DNA of 64,000 nucleotides from Hyphomicrobiales bacterium (GCA_900466875.1 UBNQ01000005.1:62001-126000), one strand, 5' to 3'. Counted from the first letter of the stretch, positions 1 through 9,374 are shown. Numbers and translations are program-made. Notes: a model not told the origin generated them from the sequence alone.

Positions 1-137
1 CAGCCGGAAGGACCGAGCAGAGCATAGGCGCCGCCATCCTCCCATTCGTGATGCACTTCCTTCAGTGCATAATCCCCGGCGGCCTTGGCCTTGTCGCTAT
101 AGGCGTGGCGGATATGTTCGAGCGTGATGCGTGCCAT
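1..137 (-). CDS. glpT: ABC transporter ATP-binding protein, glycerol uptake (5' part only)
   Basis: N-terminal part of an ABC ATPase that runs off the left edge of the window. The visible 45 residues begin MARITLEHIRHAYSD and end in the start of a Walker A motif (LLGPSGC). A good ribosome binding site (GAGGAGG) precedes the ATG, and the gene starts 10 bases after the stop of glpS, so the two are co-transcribed. Rhizobial glycerol importers are known to use two different ATPases, GlpS and GlpT, encoded after glpD. The symbol is inferred from this gene order, not from the short sequence. Note that this GlpT is not the E. coli glycerol-3-phosphate antiporter of the same name. Confidence 0.75.
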   Translation of the reverse strand, partial: MARITLEHIRHAYSDKAKAAGDYALKEVHHEWEDGGAYALLGPSG

Positions 138-147
138 GTCGTCCTCC

Positions 148-1230
148 TCACGCTGCCAGCGGCGCGGCGACGAGCGCCTTGCCGGTCGATTGATCGAAAG
201 CCATCAGGTGGCGACTGTCGAGATGCACCTCGAGGATCTGATCCTGCTCGATATCGTGGATGCCATGCGCAAGCATAACCCAGCGGCGACCGGCGAAATC
301 GAGATGGATGAAGCTTTCAGAGCCGGCGATTTCCGAGACCAGCGTGCGAGCCTTGAGCGGCGTCGTGTGGCCGTTGGCTGAATGCAGGAACAGATGATGC
401 GGCTGGAAGGCCAATGTCACCGGCCCATCCTGTATGGAAGCCAGATGTGCCGGCACGGGAATGACCGGCTCACCGTCGAGGATGAAGGCATTGCCGGAAC
501 GCATCAGCGCGATGGTGTTGAGCGGCGGATCGGCAAAAATCTCCGCGGTTACGAGATCGGCAGGCTGACGATACACGTCCACCGTCCTGCCGAACTGCGT
601 CACGGCTCCCTCGTGCAGTGTGGCGGTATGGCCCCCGAGCAGAAGCGCCTCGGACGGCTCTGTCGTGGCGTAGACGAAGATCGCGCCGGAAGCGGCAAAG
701 ATCTTCGGCAGTTCCTCGCGCAATTCCTCGCGCAGCTTGTAGTCGAGATTGGCGAGCGGCTCATCGAGCAGGACGAGATTGGCGTTCTTGACGATGGCGC
801 GCGCTAAGGCCGTGCGCTGCTGCTGGCCGCCCGAAAGATTGAGCGGCGTGCGATCGAGATAGGGGGTCAGCTTCAGAAGCCCGGCGGCCTGGCGCACTTC
901 GCGATCGATGGTGGCCGCATCCTTGCCGGCAATCCGCATCGGCGAGGCGATATTCTCGTAAACGGTCAACGCTGGATAGTTGATGAATTGCTGGTAGACC
1001 ATCGCGACATTGCGTTTCTGGACAGGCACATTGGTCACGTTTGCGCCGTCGAAATGGACCGATCCCTCGGTCGGCTTGTCGAGCCCTGCCATCAGCCGCA
1101 TCAGCGACGTCTTGCCGGCAAGCGTCGGCCCGAGCAGGACGTTGAGCGTGCCCCGCTTTAATGTCAGGTCGGTCGGGCGAATATGGTATTCGCCAGCCAC
1201 CGTCTTCGACACATTGCGCAATTCCAGCAT
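148..1230 (-). CDS. glpS: Glycerol ABC transporter ATP-binding protein
   Basis: 360-residue ABC ATPase of the sugar-importer (MalK/UgpC) class, which would power glycerol uptake at the inner membrane. Walker A GPTLAGKT is at residues 34-41, the signature LSGGQ at 132-136 and Walker B LVLLDEP at 152-158. The remaining third is a TOBE/MOBE-type regulatory domain. The Walker A has an unusual PTLAG interior in place of PSGCG but keeps the GKT. It lies 51 bases after glpD and just before a second ATPase gene, matching the rhizobial glpDSTPQUV order. The ATPase assignment is certain; the glycerol substrate is inferred from position. Confidence 0.85.
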   Translation of the reverse strand: MLELRNVSKTVAGEYHIRPTDLTLKRGTLNVLLGPTLAGKTSLMRLMAGLDKPTEGSVHFDGANVTNVPVQKRNVAMVYQQFINYPALTVYENIASPMRIAGKDAATIDREVRQAAGLLKLTPYLDRTPLNLSGGQQQRTALARAIVKNANLVLLDEPLANLDYKLREELREELPKIFAASGAIFVYATTEPSEALLLGGHTATLHEGAVTQFGRTVDVYRQPADLVTAEIFADPPLNTIALMRSGNAFILDGEPVIPVPAHLASIQDGPVTLAFQPHHLFLHSANGHTTPLKARTLVSEIAGSESFIHLDFAGRRWVMLAHGIHDIEQDQILEVHLDSRHLMAFDQSTGKALVAAPLAA

Positions 1231-1281
1231 CTGTACCGCGGGCCTCCCAACCCTTTGGTCACAAGCGGTTCCATTCGTGCG

Positions 1282-2793
1282 TCAGGCGGCCCGGCGAACA
1301 CCCGCCATGTACTCCTCCAGTCCCCGGACCTCCTCGGCCGTCAGGAACAATCCCTGTTTGGTGCGGCGCCACAGCACATCCTCAGCCGTCTGCGCCCATT
1401 CCTTTTCGATGGACCAGCGGACTTCGGTCTCGTAAAGCGTGCCGCCGAAATACTGGCCAAGCCCCTCTATCGTCTTTGCCTCTCCCAGTATCGCTTTGGC
1501 ATCGGTGCCGTAACACTTGATAAGCCGGCTCGCGTGGCGATGCGTCAGGAACGGATAGGCCGAAATCAACCGGCGCTCCTCTTCGGTCACACCGGTGACT
1601 GAAAAATCACCGCCCGGCAGATGGCTCTTGCCCGTCCACGGACCACCCTTTTCGCCGATGGCCTCGCCAATCTTCTCCAATGCATGTTCAGAAAGCCGTC
1701 GATAGGTGGTCAGTTTGCCGCCGAAGACGTTGAGCAGCGGCGCGCCATCGGCCTCGTCCACTTTCAATACATAGTCGCGGGTCGCTTCCTGGGCCTTGGA
1801 CGCACCATCGTCATAAAGCGGACGAACCGCCGAATACGTCCATACGATATCGTCGGTCGCCACCGGTTCTGCGAAATATTCGCTCGCCGCATTGCAGAGA
1901 TAGCGGATTTCCTCCGCGCTGATCTTAACGTCCTTCGGATCGCCTGGAAAATCACGATCCGTGGTGCCGATCAGGGTGAAATCCTGCTCATAGGGTATGG
2001 CGAAGAAAATGCGGTTGTCGGGATTCTGGAAGAAATAGGCGCGTCTGTCCTCGAACTTCTTCCTGACGACGATATGGCTGCCCTGCACAAGTCGGACATT
2101 ATGAACGTTGTTGCGGCCGATCGCGCCGGAGAGAACCTGATCCACCCAGGGGCCGCCGGCATTGACCAGCATCCGCGCCTTGTGGCTCGACATCACGCCG
2201 GAGGCCTCGTCACGAACCTCGATCTGCCAGATGCCGCCTTCGCGCCGAGCTGACACGACCTTCGCGCGGCTCATGATCGTTGCGCCCTTGTTGGCCGCAT
2301 CACGGGCGTTCAACACCACCATGCGGGCATCATCCACCCAGCCGTCGGAATATTCGAACGCCTTGCCGAAGACCGGTTTCAATGGCTTTCCGGCCGGATC
2401 CGTCTTCAGGTTGAGGGTTTTCGTCGCCGGCAGAAGCTTGCGGCCGCCGAGATGGTCATAGAGAAACAGACCGAGCCGGATCAGCCAGGCCGGGCGAACC
2501 CCGCCCTTCTGATAGGGCAGCACGAAACGCAGCGGCCAGATCACATGCGGAGCCATGGCCCACAGCACCTCGCGCTCCATCAGCGCTTCACGCACGAGGC
2601 GGAATTCATAATGCTCGAGATAACGCAGGCCGCCGTGAATGAGCTTCGTGGCGCCGGAGGACGTGCCGGAAGCGAAATCGTTCATTTCGGCGAGAGCGAC
2701 AGAGTAACCTCGACCCACGGCATCCCGCGCGATGCCGCATCCGTTGATGCCGCCACCAATCACGAAGAGATCGAAAACCGTATCGCCTGACAT
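1282..2793 (-). CDS. glpD: Aerobic glycerol-3-phosphate dehydrogenase
   Basis: 503-residue FAD flavoprotein that oxidises glycerol 3-phosphate to dihydroxyacetone phosphate at the cytoplasmic face of the membrane and passes electrons to quinone. The N-terminus has the dinucleotide-binding pattern LFVIGGGINGCGIARDA (about residues 9-25), followed by the family motif SSGATKLIHGGLRYLE. Length fits GlpD (about 500 residues). It is preceded by the DeoR-type regulator glpR in the same direction and followed by glycerol ABC transporter genes. A near-perfect palindrome and a GAAAACGAA motif upstream are probable regulatory sites. Confidence 0.95.
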   Translation of the reverse strand: MSGDTVFDLFVIGGGINGCGIARDAVGRGYSVALAEMNDFASGTSSGATKLIHGGLRYLEHYEFRLVREALMEREVLWAMAPHVIWPLRFVLPYQKGGVRPAWLIRLGLFLYDHLGGRKLLPATKTLNLKTDPAGKPLKPVFGKAFEYSDGWVDDARMVVLNARDAANKGATIMSRAKVVSARREGGIWQIEVRDEASGVMSSHKARMLVNAGGPWVDQVLSGAIGRNNVHNVRLVQGSHIVVRKKFEDRRAYFFQNPDNRIFFAIPYEQDFTLIGTTDRDFPGDPKDVKISAEEIRYLCNAASEYFAEPVATDDIVWTYSAVRPLYDDGASKAQEATRDYVLKVDEADGAPLLNVFGGKLTTYRRLSEHALEKIGEAIGEKGGPWTGKSHLPGGDFSVTGVTEEERRLISAYPFLTHRHASRLIKCYGTDAKAILGEAKTIEGLGQYFGGTLYETEVRWSIEKEWAQTAEDVLWRRTKQGLFLTAEEVRGLEEYMAGVRRAA

Positions 2794-2816
2794 TGCTTTA
2801 CCGCGGCCTCACCCAC

Positions 2817-2849
2817 TTTCGCATTGCACAATATTGCGCAACCGCGAAA
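2817..2849. promoter_or_regulatory. Palindromic candidate operator upstream of glpD
   Basis: TTGCACAATATTGCGCAA at 2824-2841 is an 18-bp palindrome broken by one symmetric mismatched pair. It is flanked almost symmetrically by TTTCGC (2817-2822) and GCGAAA (2844-2849). It sits about 30 bases upstream of the glpD ATG, where a repressor would act on the promoter. GlpR is the obvious candidate, but this is inference. Confidence 0.5.
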
Positions 2850-2921
2850 CTTACATCAGTCTAAAATGAAAGGAAAACGAATGTCAAATGAAGATTGATA
2901 GAAAGCAAGAACGAGGCCTGC

Positions 2922-3683
2922 TTAACCTGTTTCAACCAGGCGAACTTCGCTTTCGGCGCAGATCTTGCGGATTTCCGGCGATAGGCAACGGTCGGTGATA
3001 AACGTATGCACCTGCGAGATATGGCCCATGCGAACTGGTGCGGTGCGCTCGAATTTCGAGGCGTCGGAGACGAGGATAACGTGGCGCGCATTGGCAATAA
3101 TCGCCTGTGCCACCTTTACCTCGCGGAAGTCGAAATCCAGAAGCGCGCCATCGGCATCGATCGCGGAGACACCGATCACCGCATAGTCGACCTTGAACTG
3201 GCGAATGAAATCGACCGCGGCCTCGCCGACGATACCGCCGTCCGACCCGCGCACGACCCCGCCCGCGATAACGACTTCAATCGACGGGAAAACTCTCAAT
3301 CTGTTGGCAACATTGATGTTATTCGTAATGACCATCAGTTCGCGATGATCTATCAGCGCCTCGCCAACAGCTTCCGTCGTCGTGCCTATATTGATGAAGA
3401 GCGATGAATTGTCGGGAATGATTTCGGCAGCGGCGCGACCGATGGCGAGCTTTTCCACTGCAGCCATAGAGCGTCTGGCATCATATCTGACATTCTCGTT
3501 GCCGCTCGGAAACACCGCCCCGCCGTGGATACGGTTCAGCGCCTTGGCATCGCATAGGTCGTTGAGATCCTTTCGGATCGTCTGCGGCGTCACCTGAAAA
3601 TGGCTGGCGAGATCCTCGACCTGTACCTTTCCCTGAGTTTTGGCAAGCGCCAGAATCTCTTCCTGCCGGCTGGATAGATGCAT
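2922..3683 (-). CDS. glpR: DeoR-family transcriptional repressor of glycerol genes
   Basis: 253-residue DeoR-family regulator. It begins MHLSSRQEEILALAKTQGKV, a typical N-terminal winged helix (VEDLASHFQVTPQTIRKDLNDL), followed by the sugar-phosphate-sensing domain with INIGTTTEAV and related motifs. An open frame continues 40 codons further upstream, but the ATG at 3683 has a ribosome binding site (GAGGGA) and is where homologues start. It lies directly upstream of glpD in the same direction, as in the rhizobial glp cluster, so it is expected to repress glpD and the transporter and to be relieved by glycerol 3-phosphate. Confidence 0.88.
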   Translation of the reverse strand: MHLSSRQEEILALAKTQGKVQVEDLASHFQVTPQTIRKDLNDLCDAKALNRIHGGAVFPSGNENVRYDARRSMAAVEKLAIGRAAAEIIPDNSSLFINIGTTTEAVGEALIDHRELMVITNNINVANRLRVFPSIEVVIAGGVVRGSDGGIVGEAAVDFIRQFKVDYAVIGVSAIDADGALLDFDFREVKVAQAIIANARHVILVSDASKFERTAPVRMGHISQVHTFITDRCLSPEIRKICAESEVRLVETG

Positions 3684-3716
3684 CGTCCCTCGACTTTCGC
3701 TTTTCTTCACATTAGG

Positions 3717-3729
3717 CGAAAACGAAAGG
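3717..3729. promoter_or_regulatory. Candidate GlpR half-site CGAAAACGAAAGG
   Basis: CGAAAACGAAAGG lies 34 bases upstream of the glpR start. A related GAAAACGAA occurs at 2873-2881 in the glpR-glpD gap, preceded by another GAAAGG. Repeats of the CGAAA type are plausible DeoR-family recognition elements. The shared motif is directly visible; its role is inferred. Confidence 0.4.
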
Positions 3730-3965
3730 CCAGACAATGACCTCCGGAAGTTGCTGTCAGGCACCCTATTGCTTTTGCAAGTGACGCGAATTTGGGTCAC
3801 CAAGCCCGTCGAAAGGCGCTTCGTACGGTCACGTTCCTGTAATCCCTCTGGAAAACTGGAGGCTGTTGCGCCAAAATCATCGCGGATGACACCTGTGTCC
3901 TTTTAAGACGACAAAGACCACGCAGCCGATCAACGTCGATTGGCCAGCCTGATGATGGAATAGCA

Positions 3966-4661
3966 ATGACGAAGTTTGTCCTGGATTTTGTGGATCTCGA
4001 CCAGTGGCGGCTTGCCGGCCACGGCGCATCGAGAAACCTCTTCGAAAACAGGCTGTACCCCGATATCCTGATCAAAACCGTGAAACCCTCGGCGCAAACT
4101 CCGGGCGGCAATCGCAAGGTGAAAAGCAGGTTCTTCTTTTTCAAGAAGTGGCGGCGATTCGGTGCCTACATGGTGTTTCGGCGCGAACTCGAGGAGTTTC
4201 TCAATCTGGCGCGCAAATTCGCAGGCGAGAAAAACCTGCCGATCGCCAAGATATTCGGATTCGTCCAGACCAGTCAGGGACTGGGCATGATCGTCGAAAG
4301 AGTCTCGGCGCGGGATGGATCACTTGCCCCGACACTACGCCGGCTTATTCAGGAGCGCCGTTTCGAACAGAAGCACCTGGACGCACTGAACGATTTTTTT
4401 CGCGATGCAGCACGTTTTCACATTGTCCTCATGGATTGCAATCTTGGCAATTTCGTCTGGAGCGATGTCCACGAAAACCACCCCAGGATCATTTGCGTGG
4501 ACGGGACGGGCGAAAAATCTCCGGTAGGACTTTTTGCGATGAGCAACCTGCTCAACCGCATAAAGCTGCGCCGATACCAGGCGAGGCTGCATGAGCAGAT
4601 ACGTAAACAAGGCGAAACGGCTGGCATCAATGTGTCATCCCTGATCGGTATGACCATGTAA
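3966..4661 (+). CDS. YrbL-like (PhoP regulatory network) kinase-fold protein
   Basis: 231-residue protein resembling the YrbL family, which has a protein-kinase-like fold and an unknown substrate. A kinase-like catalytic loop is visible: H152-I-V-L-M-D157-C-N-L-G-N162, giving the conserved Asp and downstream Asn, and a later VDGTGEK (about 176-182) could supply the metal-binding Asp. The lysine-rich segment around residues 50-60 (VKSRFFFFKKWRR) is typical of this family. It stands alone between glpR (divergent) and a small membrane-protein gene. In enterobacteria yrbL is under PhoP control; no such box was recognised here. Family assignment is likely, function unknown. Confidence 0.7.
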   Translation: MTKFVLDFVDLDQWRLAGHGASRNLFENRLYPDILIKTVKPSAQTPGGNRKVKSRFFFFKKWRRFGAYMVFRRELEEFLNLARKFAGEKNLPIAKIFGFVQTSQGLGMIVERVSARDGSLAPTLRRLIQERRFEQKHLDALNDFFRDAARFHIVLMDCNLGNFVWSDVHENHPRIICVDGTGEKSPVGLFAMSNLLNRIKLRRYQARLHEQIRKQGETAGINVSSLIGMTM

Positions 4662-4724
4662 CGCGCCTTCAGCTTGTCGTCAGGAACAGCTGCCAGGGAA
4701 GCCTTTTCGTAAGGGATCATTCGC

Positions 4725-4940
4725 ATGAAGAGTGACAGAGATATCGCAAACGACATTCTGGCTCGCGCAATCGATGGAAATATCGATGCCGCCAATTCCG
4801 CACTGAGCAGCGCGCTGGACAACAAGCACGAAAGCTTCTTCCGTGTCCATTCCGCCAAATATCTGGTCCTGGTTTTCTGCCTGGTCGTGTTGTGCCTGGG
4901 AATCGACGCCATGGACGGACACATCATCGACCATCTTTAA
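4725..4940 (+). CDS. Small single-pass membrane protein, unknown function
   Basis: 71-residue predicted protein. Residues 1-43 are hydrophilic and helix-prone (IANDILARAIDGNIDAANSA). A single hydrophobic segment, YLVLVFCLVVLCLGI, spans about residues 46-60, and the tail is short and acidic (DAMDGHIIDHL). An AAGGGA-type ribosome binding site lies at a suitable distance before the ATG. It follows the YrbL-like gene by 63 bases in the same direction and may be co-transcribed. I do not recognise a family. Confidence 0.5.
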   Translation: MKSDRDIANDILARAIDGNIDAANSALSSALDNKHESFFRVHSAKYLVLVFCLVVLCLGIDAMDGHIIDHL

Positions 4941-4996
4941 GCGGGAATCATATGCCCACGGAAGCAGAACCCCGTAACGTTACCAACACTGCCCGG

Positions 4997-5476
4997 CTAA
5001 TCCGGCGAGGCCAGCAGTTGCGGGCTGTCCTCTTTCACCGTTTGCATCACCACGTTTGTCGATGTGTTTGCCACGAAGGGAAGGGTTGAAATCTTCTCGC
5101 CAAGCACAATTCTATAACGTCTGATATCTCTGGTGCGCACCTTCAGGAGATAATCGAAGCGCCCCGCAATCATGTGGCAGCCCTCGATCTCCCTGATTTT
5201 TCGCGCCGCATCGTTGAAGCTCTTCAGCGCCTCCTCCCGGGTGTCGCTCAGCTTGACTTCAACAAACGCGATGTGGTCGAGGCCGAGCTTCTGGGAGCTG
5301 AGGATCGCCCGAAACCCTTCGATGTAACCTTCATCGATGAGGCGACGCAGACGTAGTTGGCAGGGAGTTTTGGAGAGACCTATGCGGCTGGCAAGCTCGG
5401 TAACCGACAACCGCCCATCTGCAGAAAGTTCCTGCATGATCTTCTTATCGAACTGGTCCAATTCACCAACCACCAC
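4997..5476 (-). CDS. putR: Lrp/AsnC-family regulator, probable proline-responsive activator of putA
   Basis: 159-residue Lrp/AsnC protein: an N-terminal helix-turn-helix (LDQFDKKIMQEL ... VTELASRIGLSKTPC, residues 6-40) followed by a RAM ligand-binding domain (FVEVKLS ... IAGRFDYLLKVRTRD). The variant SKTPCQLRLRRL in the recognition helix region is typical of PutR/BkdR-like members. It is transcribed divergently from putA with 143 bases between the two chosen starts. Rhizobial and agrobacterial PutR are known to activate putA in response to proline, which fits the absence of a DNA-binding domain in this PutA. Confidence 0.88.
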   Translation of the reverse strand: MVVGELDQFDKKIMQELSADGRLSVTELASRIGLSKTPCQLRLRRLIDEGYIEGFRAILSSQKLGLDHIAFVEVKLSDTREEALKSFNDAARKIREIEGCHMIAGRFDYLLKVRTRDIRRYRIVLGEKISTLPFVANTSTNVVMQTVKEDSPQLLASPD

Positions 5477-5619
5477 AACAATCCTTATCTTTTTGATGCC
5501 ATTTCCCGAAATCTTTAGGCAAAACGATTAGAACAAGCCTGAAAACTGGGCAACTCGAAAATTTAGAGCGTGTTATCTTCCGCGACTTGTTGACACTCCT
5601 CCGACAACCGGGAACACCC

Positions 5620-8600
5620 ATGACGAACCCTCGCCCTACCGATATGAACGATGACCTATTCCCGGCATTCGAAAATTTCGCGCCTGCGGTGCGCGAACAG
5701 GGCGAGTTGCGACGCGCGATCACGGCGGCCTACCGCAAGCCGGAAGGCGAAACTGTCGCCGCACTTCTCGAACAGGCCACTTTGCCGGAGGAGACCCGCC
5801 GCGACATCCGGATGACGGCCAGCCAGTTGATCAAGGCTCTGCGCGCAAAGCACAAAGGCACAGGCGTGGAAGGGCTGGTGCATGAGTATTCGCTGTCCAG
5901 TCAGGAAGGCGTGGCGCTCATGTGCCTCGCGGAAGCGCTGCTGCGCATTCCAGATACTGCGACCCGCGATGCACTGATCCGTGACAAGATTTCAGAGGGC
6001 AACTGGAAATCCCATGTCGGTGGTGGTCGTTCGCTGTTCGTCAATGCCGCAACCTGGGGCCTCGTCGTGACCGGCAAGCTGACCAACACCGTGGACGGGC
6101 GCAGCCTTTCGGCAGCACTGACCCGGCTGATCGCCCGCTGCGGCGAACCGGTCATCCGCCGCGGCGTGGATATGGCGATGCGGATGATGGGCGAGCAGTT
6201 CGTCACCGGCGAGACGATCGCCGAGGCGCTGAAGCGCGCAAGGCCGCTAGAGGAACGCGGGTTCCGCTACTCCTATGACATGTTGGGCGAAGCCGCGACG
6301 ACCGCTGCGGATGCCGAGCGTTATTACAAGCATTACGAGACGGCGATCCATGCGATCGGGCAGGCATCCGCCGGCCGCGGTATCTATGATGGCCCGGGCA
6401 TTTCCATCAAGCTCTCCGCGCTACACCCGCGTTATGTCCGCGCCCAGGCCGACCGCGTCATGGCCGAACTCTTACCGAAGGTGACGGCGCTGGCGGCGCT
6501 CGCGAAGAAATATGACATCGGCCTGAATATCGACGCCGAGGAGGCCGACCGGCTCGAACTGTCGCTCGATCTTTTGCAGAGCCTTTGCGAAGATGCGAAT
6601 CTTGCCGACTGGGACGGCATGGGCTTCGTCGTACAGGCTTATGGCAAGCGCTGCCCGGCGGTGCTCCACTTCATCATCGATCTCGCCCGGAGCAACAAAC
6701 GCCGCATCATGGTGCGGCTGGTCAAGGGCGCCTATTGGGATGCCGAGATCAAGCGCGCGCAGGTCGACGGGCTGGAAGATTTTCCGGTCTTCACCCGCAA
6801 GGTCCACACCGACGTCTCCTATATCGCCTGCGCGCGGAAACTGCTGGCGGCGACCGACGCCGTCTTCCCGCAATTTGCCACCCACAATGCCCAGACGCTG
6901 GCAACGATCTATCACCTCGCCGGCCCGGATTTCAAAAGCGGAAACTACGAATTCCAATGCCTGCACGGCATGGGCGAGCCGCTTTATGACGAAGTCGTCG
7001 GTGCGGCAAAGCTTGGCCGCCCGGCTCGGGTCTATGCACCTGTCGGCACCCATGAGACGCTGCTTGCGTATCTGGTGCGCCGCCTTCTGGAAAACGGCGC
7101 GAACTCCTCTTTCGTCAACCGCATCGGCGACAAGAATGTCTCGATCGATGAACTGGTGGCCGATCCCGCGGATGTGGTTCGCGGCATGGCCGAGATCGGC
7201 GCCCGCCATGACCAGATTTCCCTGCCTCAGGATCTCTATGCCGGCCGCAGGAACTCGGCGGGCCTCGACCTGTCGAACGAGACGGTTCTCACCGCGCTTT
7301 CGGCGTCGCTGAAGGGGTCTTCAGGCCGTGAATGGATTGCCCGCCCGCAACTCGGCAACACCGAAACCGCAGGCACCAGCAGACCGGTCCTGAACCCCGG
7401 CGACCGGCGCGATTTCGTCGGCACCGTGACCGAGATTTCGGAAGATGGCGTCGAGCAAGCCATGTCCATTGCCACTGCGGCAACCGCAAGCTGGGCTGCC
7501 GTCACCCCCGCCGAAAGGGCCGCATGCTTGGAGCGTGCTGCCGACATCATGCAGGCGGAGATGCCCGAACTTTTGGGCCTGATCATGCGAGAAGCTGGAA
7601 AATCCATGCCGAACGCCATCGCGGAAGTGCGCGAAGCCATCGATTTCCTGCGTTATTACGCCGAACAGGCGCGTCGCACGCTTGGGCCGGGGCACCGGCC
7701 GCTCGGCCCGATCGTTTGCATCAGCCCGTGGAACTTCCCGCTGGCGATCTTCACCGGCCAGATCACTGCTGCCCTCGTCGCGGGCAATCCGGTTCTGGCG
7801 AAACCGGCGGAAGAGACGCCGCTGATTGCCGCCCAGGGCATCCGCATCCTGCACGAGGCCGGTATTCCCACAGACGTGCTTCAGCTTCTCCCGGGTGATG
7901 GGCGCATTGGTGCAGCGATGGTCGCCTCACGGCAAACCAGCGGTGTGATGTTCACCGGCTCGACGGAAGTTGCCCGCCTTATCCAGTCAGAGCTTGCCGG
8001 CCGTCTTCTGGCCAACGGCAAGCCGATCCCGCTGATTGCCGAAACCGGCGGACAGAATGCGATGATCGTGGACTCCTCGGCGCTCGCCGAACAAGTGGTC
8101 TTCGATGTCATCGCATCCGCCTTCGACAGCGCCGGCCAGCGTTGCTCGGCGCTGCGCGTTCTCTGCCTGCAGGAAGACGTCGCCGACCGCATCCTCACCA
8201 TGCTCAAGGGAGCCCTGAAGGAACTTTCCATCGGCCGTACCGACGCACTCAAGGTCGATATCGGCCCTGTCATCACCGACGAAGCCAAAGACAATATCGA
8301 GAAGCATATCGATGCAATGCGCGCATTGGGTCGCAAGGTCGAGCAACTGCCGCTCGGACCGGAGACGGCAAACGGCACGTTCGTTGCGCCGACGATCATC
8401 GAAATCGGCTCGCTCAAGGATCTGCAGCGCGAAGTCTTCGGTCCGGTCCTGCATGTCGTGCGTTACAAGCGCGATGACCTGGAACGCCTGATCGAGGATA
8501 TCAACGGAACCGGATACGGCCTGACTTTCGGCCTGCACACGCGCCTCGATGAAACGATCGCACAGGTGACCGGCCTCATCCGGGTCGGCAACATCTACGT

Positions 8601-9315
8601 CAACCGCAATGTCATCGGTGCCGTTGTCGGTGTACAGCCGTTCGGCGGACGCGGTCTGTCTGGCACCGGCCCGAAAGCCGGCGGACCGCTTTATCTCGGC
8701 CGTCTTGTCGACAAGGCACCCATACCGCCGCGCCACAGCTCGGTGCATACCGATCCGGCACTGACGGACTTTGCCCGCTGGCTCGGGCAGCGCGGCCGCA
8801 ACCGGCTGGCGCAAGATGCCCGCGAAACCGGCGCGGTTTCGGCGCTTGGTCTTTCGACCGATCTCGCTGGCCCGGTGGGCGAACGCAACATCTACGCGCT
8901 GCATCCCCGCGGTCGAATTCTGCTCGTTCCCCAGACGGAAATCGGCCTCTACCGCCAGCTCACCGCGGCGCTCTCCACCGGCAACGATGTCGCGATCGAT
9001 GCTGCATCGGGCCTGCAGGCATCGCTTTCGGACCTGCCGGCCAGTGTTGCCGCGCGGATCCGCTGGAGCGAGGACTGGGCCAAGGACACACCGTTCGCCG
9101 GCGCCCTGATCGAGGGTGAAGGCGAGCGGATTATTGAGGTAACGAAGAAGATCGCGGGCCTGCCGGGACCGCTCGTCCTTGTTCAGGCGGCAACGACCGA
9201 GGAACTCGGCACGGATGCGGAAGCCTATTGCCTGAACTGGCTACTGGAGGAGGTTTCGACCTCGATCAACACCACCGCGGCAGGCGGCAATGCCAGCCTG
9301 ATGGCGATCGGCTGA
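5620..9315 (+). CDS. putA: Bifunctional proline dehydrogenase / L-glutamate gamma-semialdehyde dehydrogenase
   Basis: About 1231 residues. It oxidises proline to glutamate in two steps, with FAD in the first domain and NAD in the second. Proline dehydrogenase motifs include GISIKLSALHPRY (about 260), VRLVKGAYWD and FATHNAQT (about 420). The aldehyde dehydrogenase half has SPWNFPLAIF (about 702), FTGSTEVARL (about 778), the general base region ETGGQN (Glu808) and the nucleophile GQRCSALR (Cys842). A degenerate aldehyde dehydrogenase-like C-terminal domain follows. There is no ribbon-helix-helix domain at the N-terminus, unlike E. coli PutA, so regulation falls to the divergent putR. I chose the ATG at 5620; an upstream TTG at 5587 and an ATG at 5644 are alternatives. 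Confidence 0.95.
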   Translation: MTNPRPTDMNDDLFPAFENFAPAVREQGELRRAITAAYRKPEGETVAALLEQATLPEETRRDIRMTASQLIKALRAKHKGTGVEGLVHEYSLSSQEGVALMCLAEALLRIPDTATRDALIRDKISEGNWKSHVGGGRSLFVNAATWGLVVTGKLTNTVDGRSLSAALTRLIARCGEPVIRRGVDMAMRMMGEQFVTGETIAEALKRARPLEERGFRYSYDMLGEAATTAADAERYYKHYETAIHAIGQASAGRGIYDGPGISIKLSALHPRYVRAQADRVMAELLPKVTALAALAKKYDIGLNIDAEEADRLELSLDLLQSLCEDANLADWDGMGFVVQAYGKRCPAVLHFIIDLARSNKRRIMVRLVKGAYWDAEIKRAQVDGLEDFPVFTRKVHTDVSYIACARKLLAATDAVFPQFATHNAQTLATIYHLAGPDFKSGNYEFQCLHGMGEPLYDEVVGAAKLGRPARVYAPVGTHETLLAYLVRRLLENGANSSFVNRIGDKNVSIDELVADPADVVRGMAEIGARHDQISLPQDLYAGRRNSAGLDLSNETVLTALSASLKGSSGREWIARPQLGNTETAGTSRPVLNPGDRRDFVGTVTEISEDGVEQAMSIATAATASWAAVTPAERAACLERAADIMQAEMPELLGLIMREAGKSMPNAIAEVREAIDFLRYYAEQARRTLGPGHRPLGPIVCISPWNFPLAIFTGQITAALVAGNPVLAKPAEETPLIAAQGIRILHEAGIPTDVLQLLPGDGRIGAAMVASRQTSGVMFTGSTEVARLIQSELAGRLLANGKPIPLIAETGGQNAMIVDSSALAEQVVFDVIASAFDSAGQRCSALRVLCLQEDVADRILTMLKGALKELSIGRTDALKVDIGPVITDEAKDNIEKHIDAMRALGRKVEQLPLGPETANGTFVAPTIIEIGSLKDLQREVFGPVLHVVRYKRDDLERLIEDINGTGYGLTFGLHTRLDETIAQVTGLIRVGNIYVNRNVIGAVVGVQPFGGRGLSGTGPKAGGPLYLGRLVDKAPIPPRHSSVHTDPALTDFARWLGQRGRNRLAQDARETGAVSALGLSTDLAGPVGERNIYALHPRGRILLVPQTEIGLYRQLTAALSTGNDVAIDAASGLQASLSDLPASVAARIRWSEDWAKDTPFAGALIEGEGERIIEVTKKIAGLPGPLVLVQAATTEELGTDAEAYCLNWLLEEVSTSINTTAAGGNASLMAIG

Positions 9316-9331
9316 TCGTCACCCGGTATGC

Positions 9332-9360
9332 GCTCCACCCGGCCGAATGCCGGGTGGAGC
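9332..9360. terminator. Strong hairpin between convergent putA and rraA-like gene
   Basis: A perfect 12-bp stem, GCTCCACCCGGC paired with GCCGGGTGGAGC around a CGAAT loop, starts 17 bases after the putA stop and ends 14 bases before the stop of the convergent gene. The trailing T tract is poor on both strands, but the position suggests a shared terminator. Confidence 0.65.
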
Positions 9361-9374
9361 ATTACCAATTCCGT

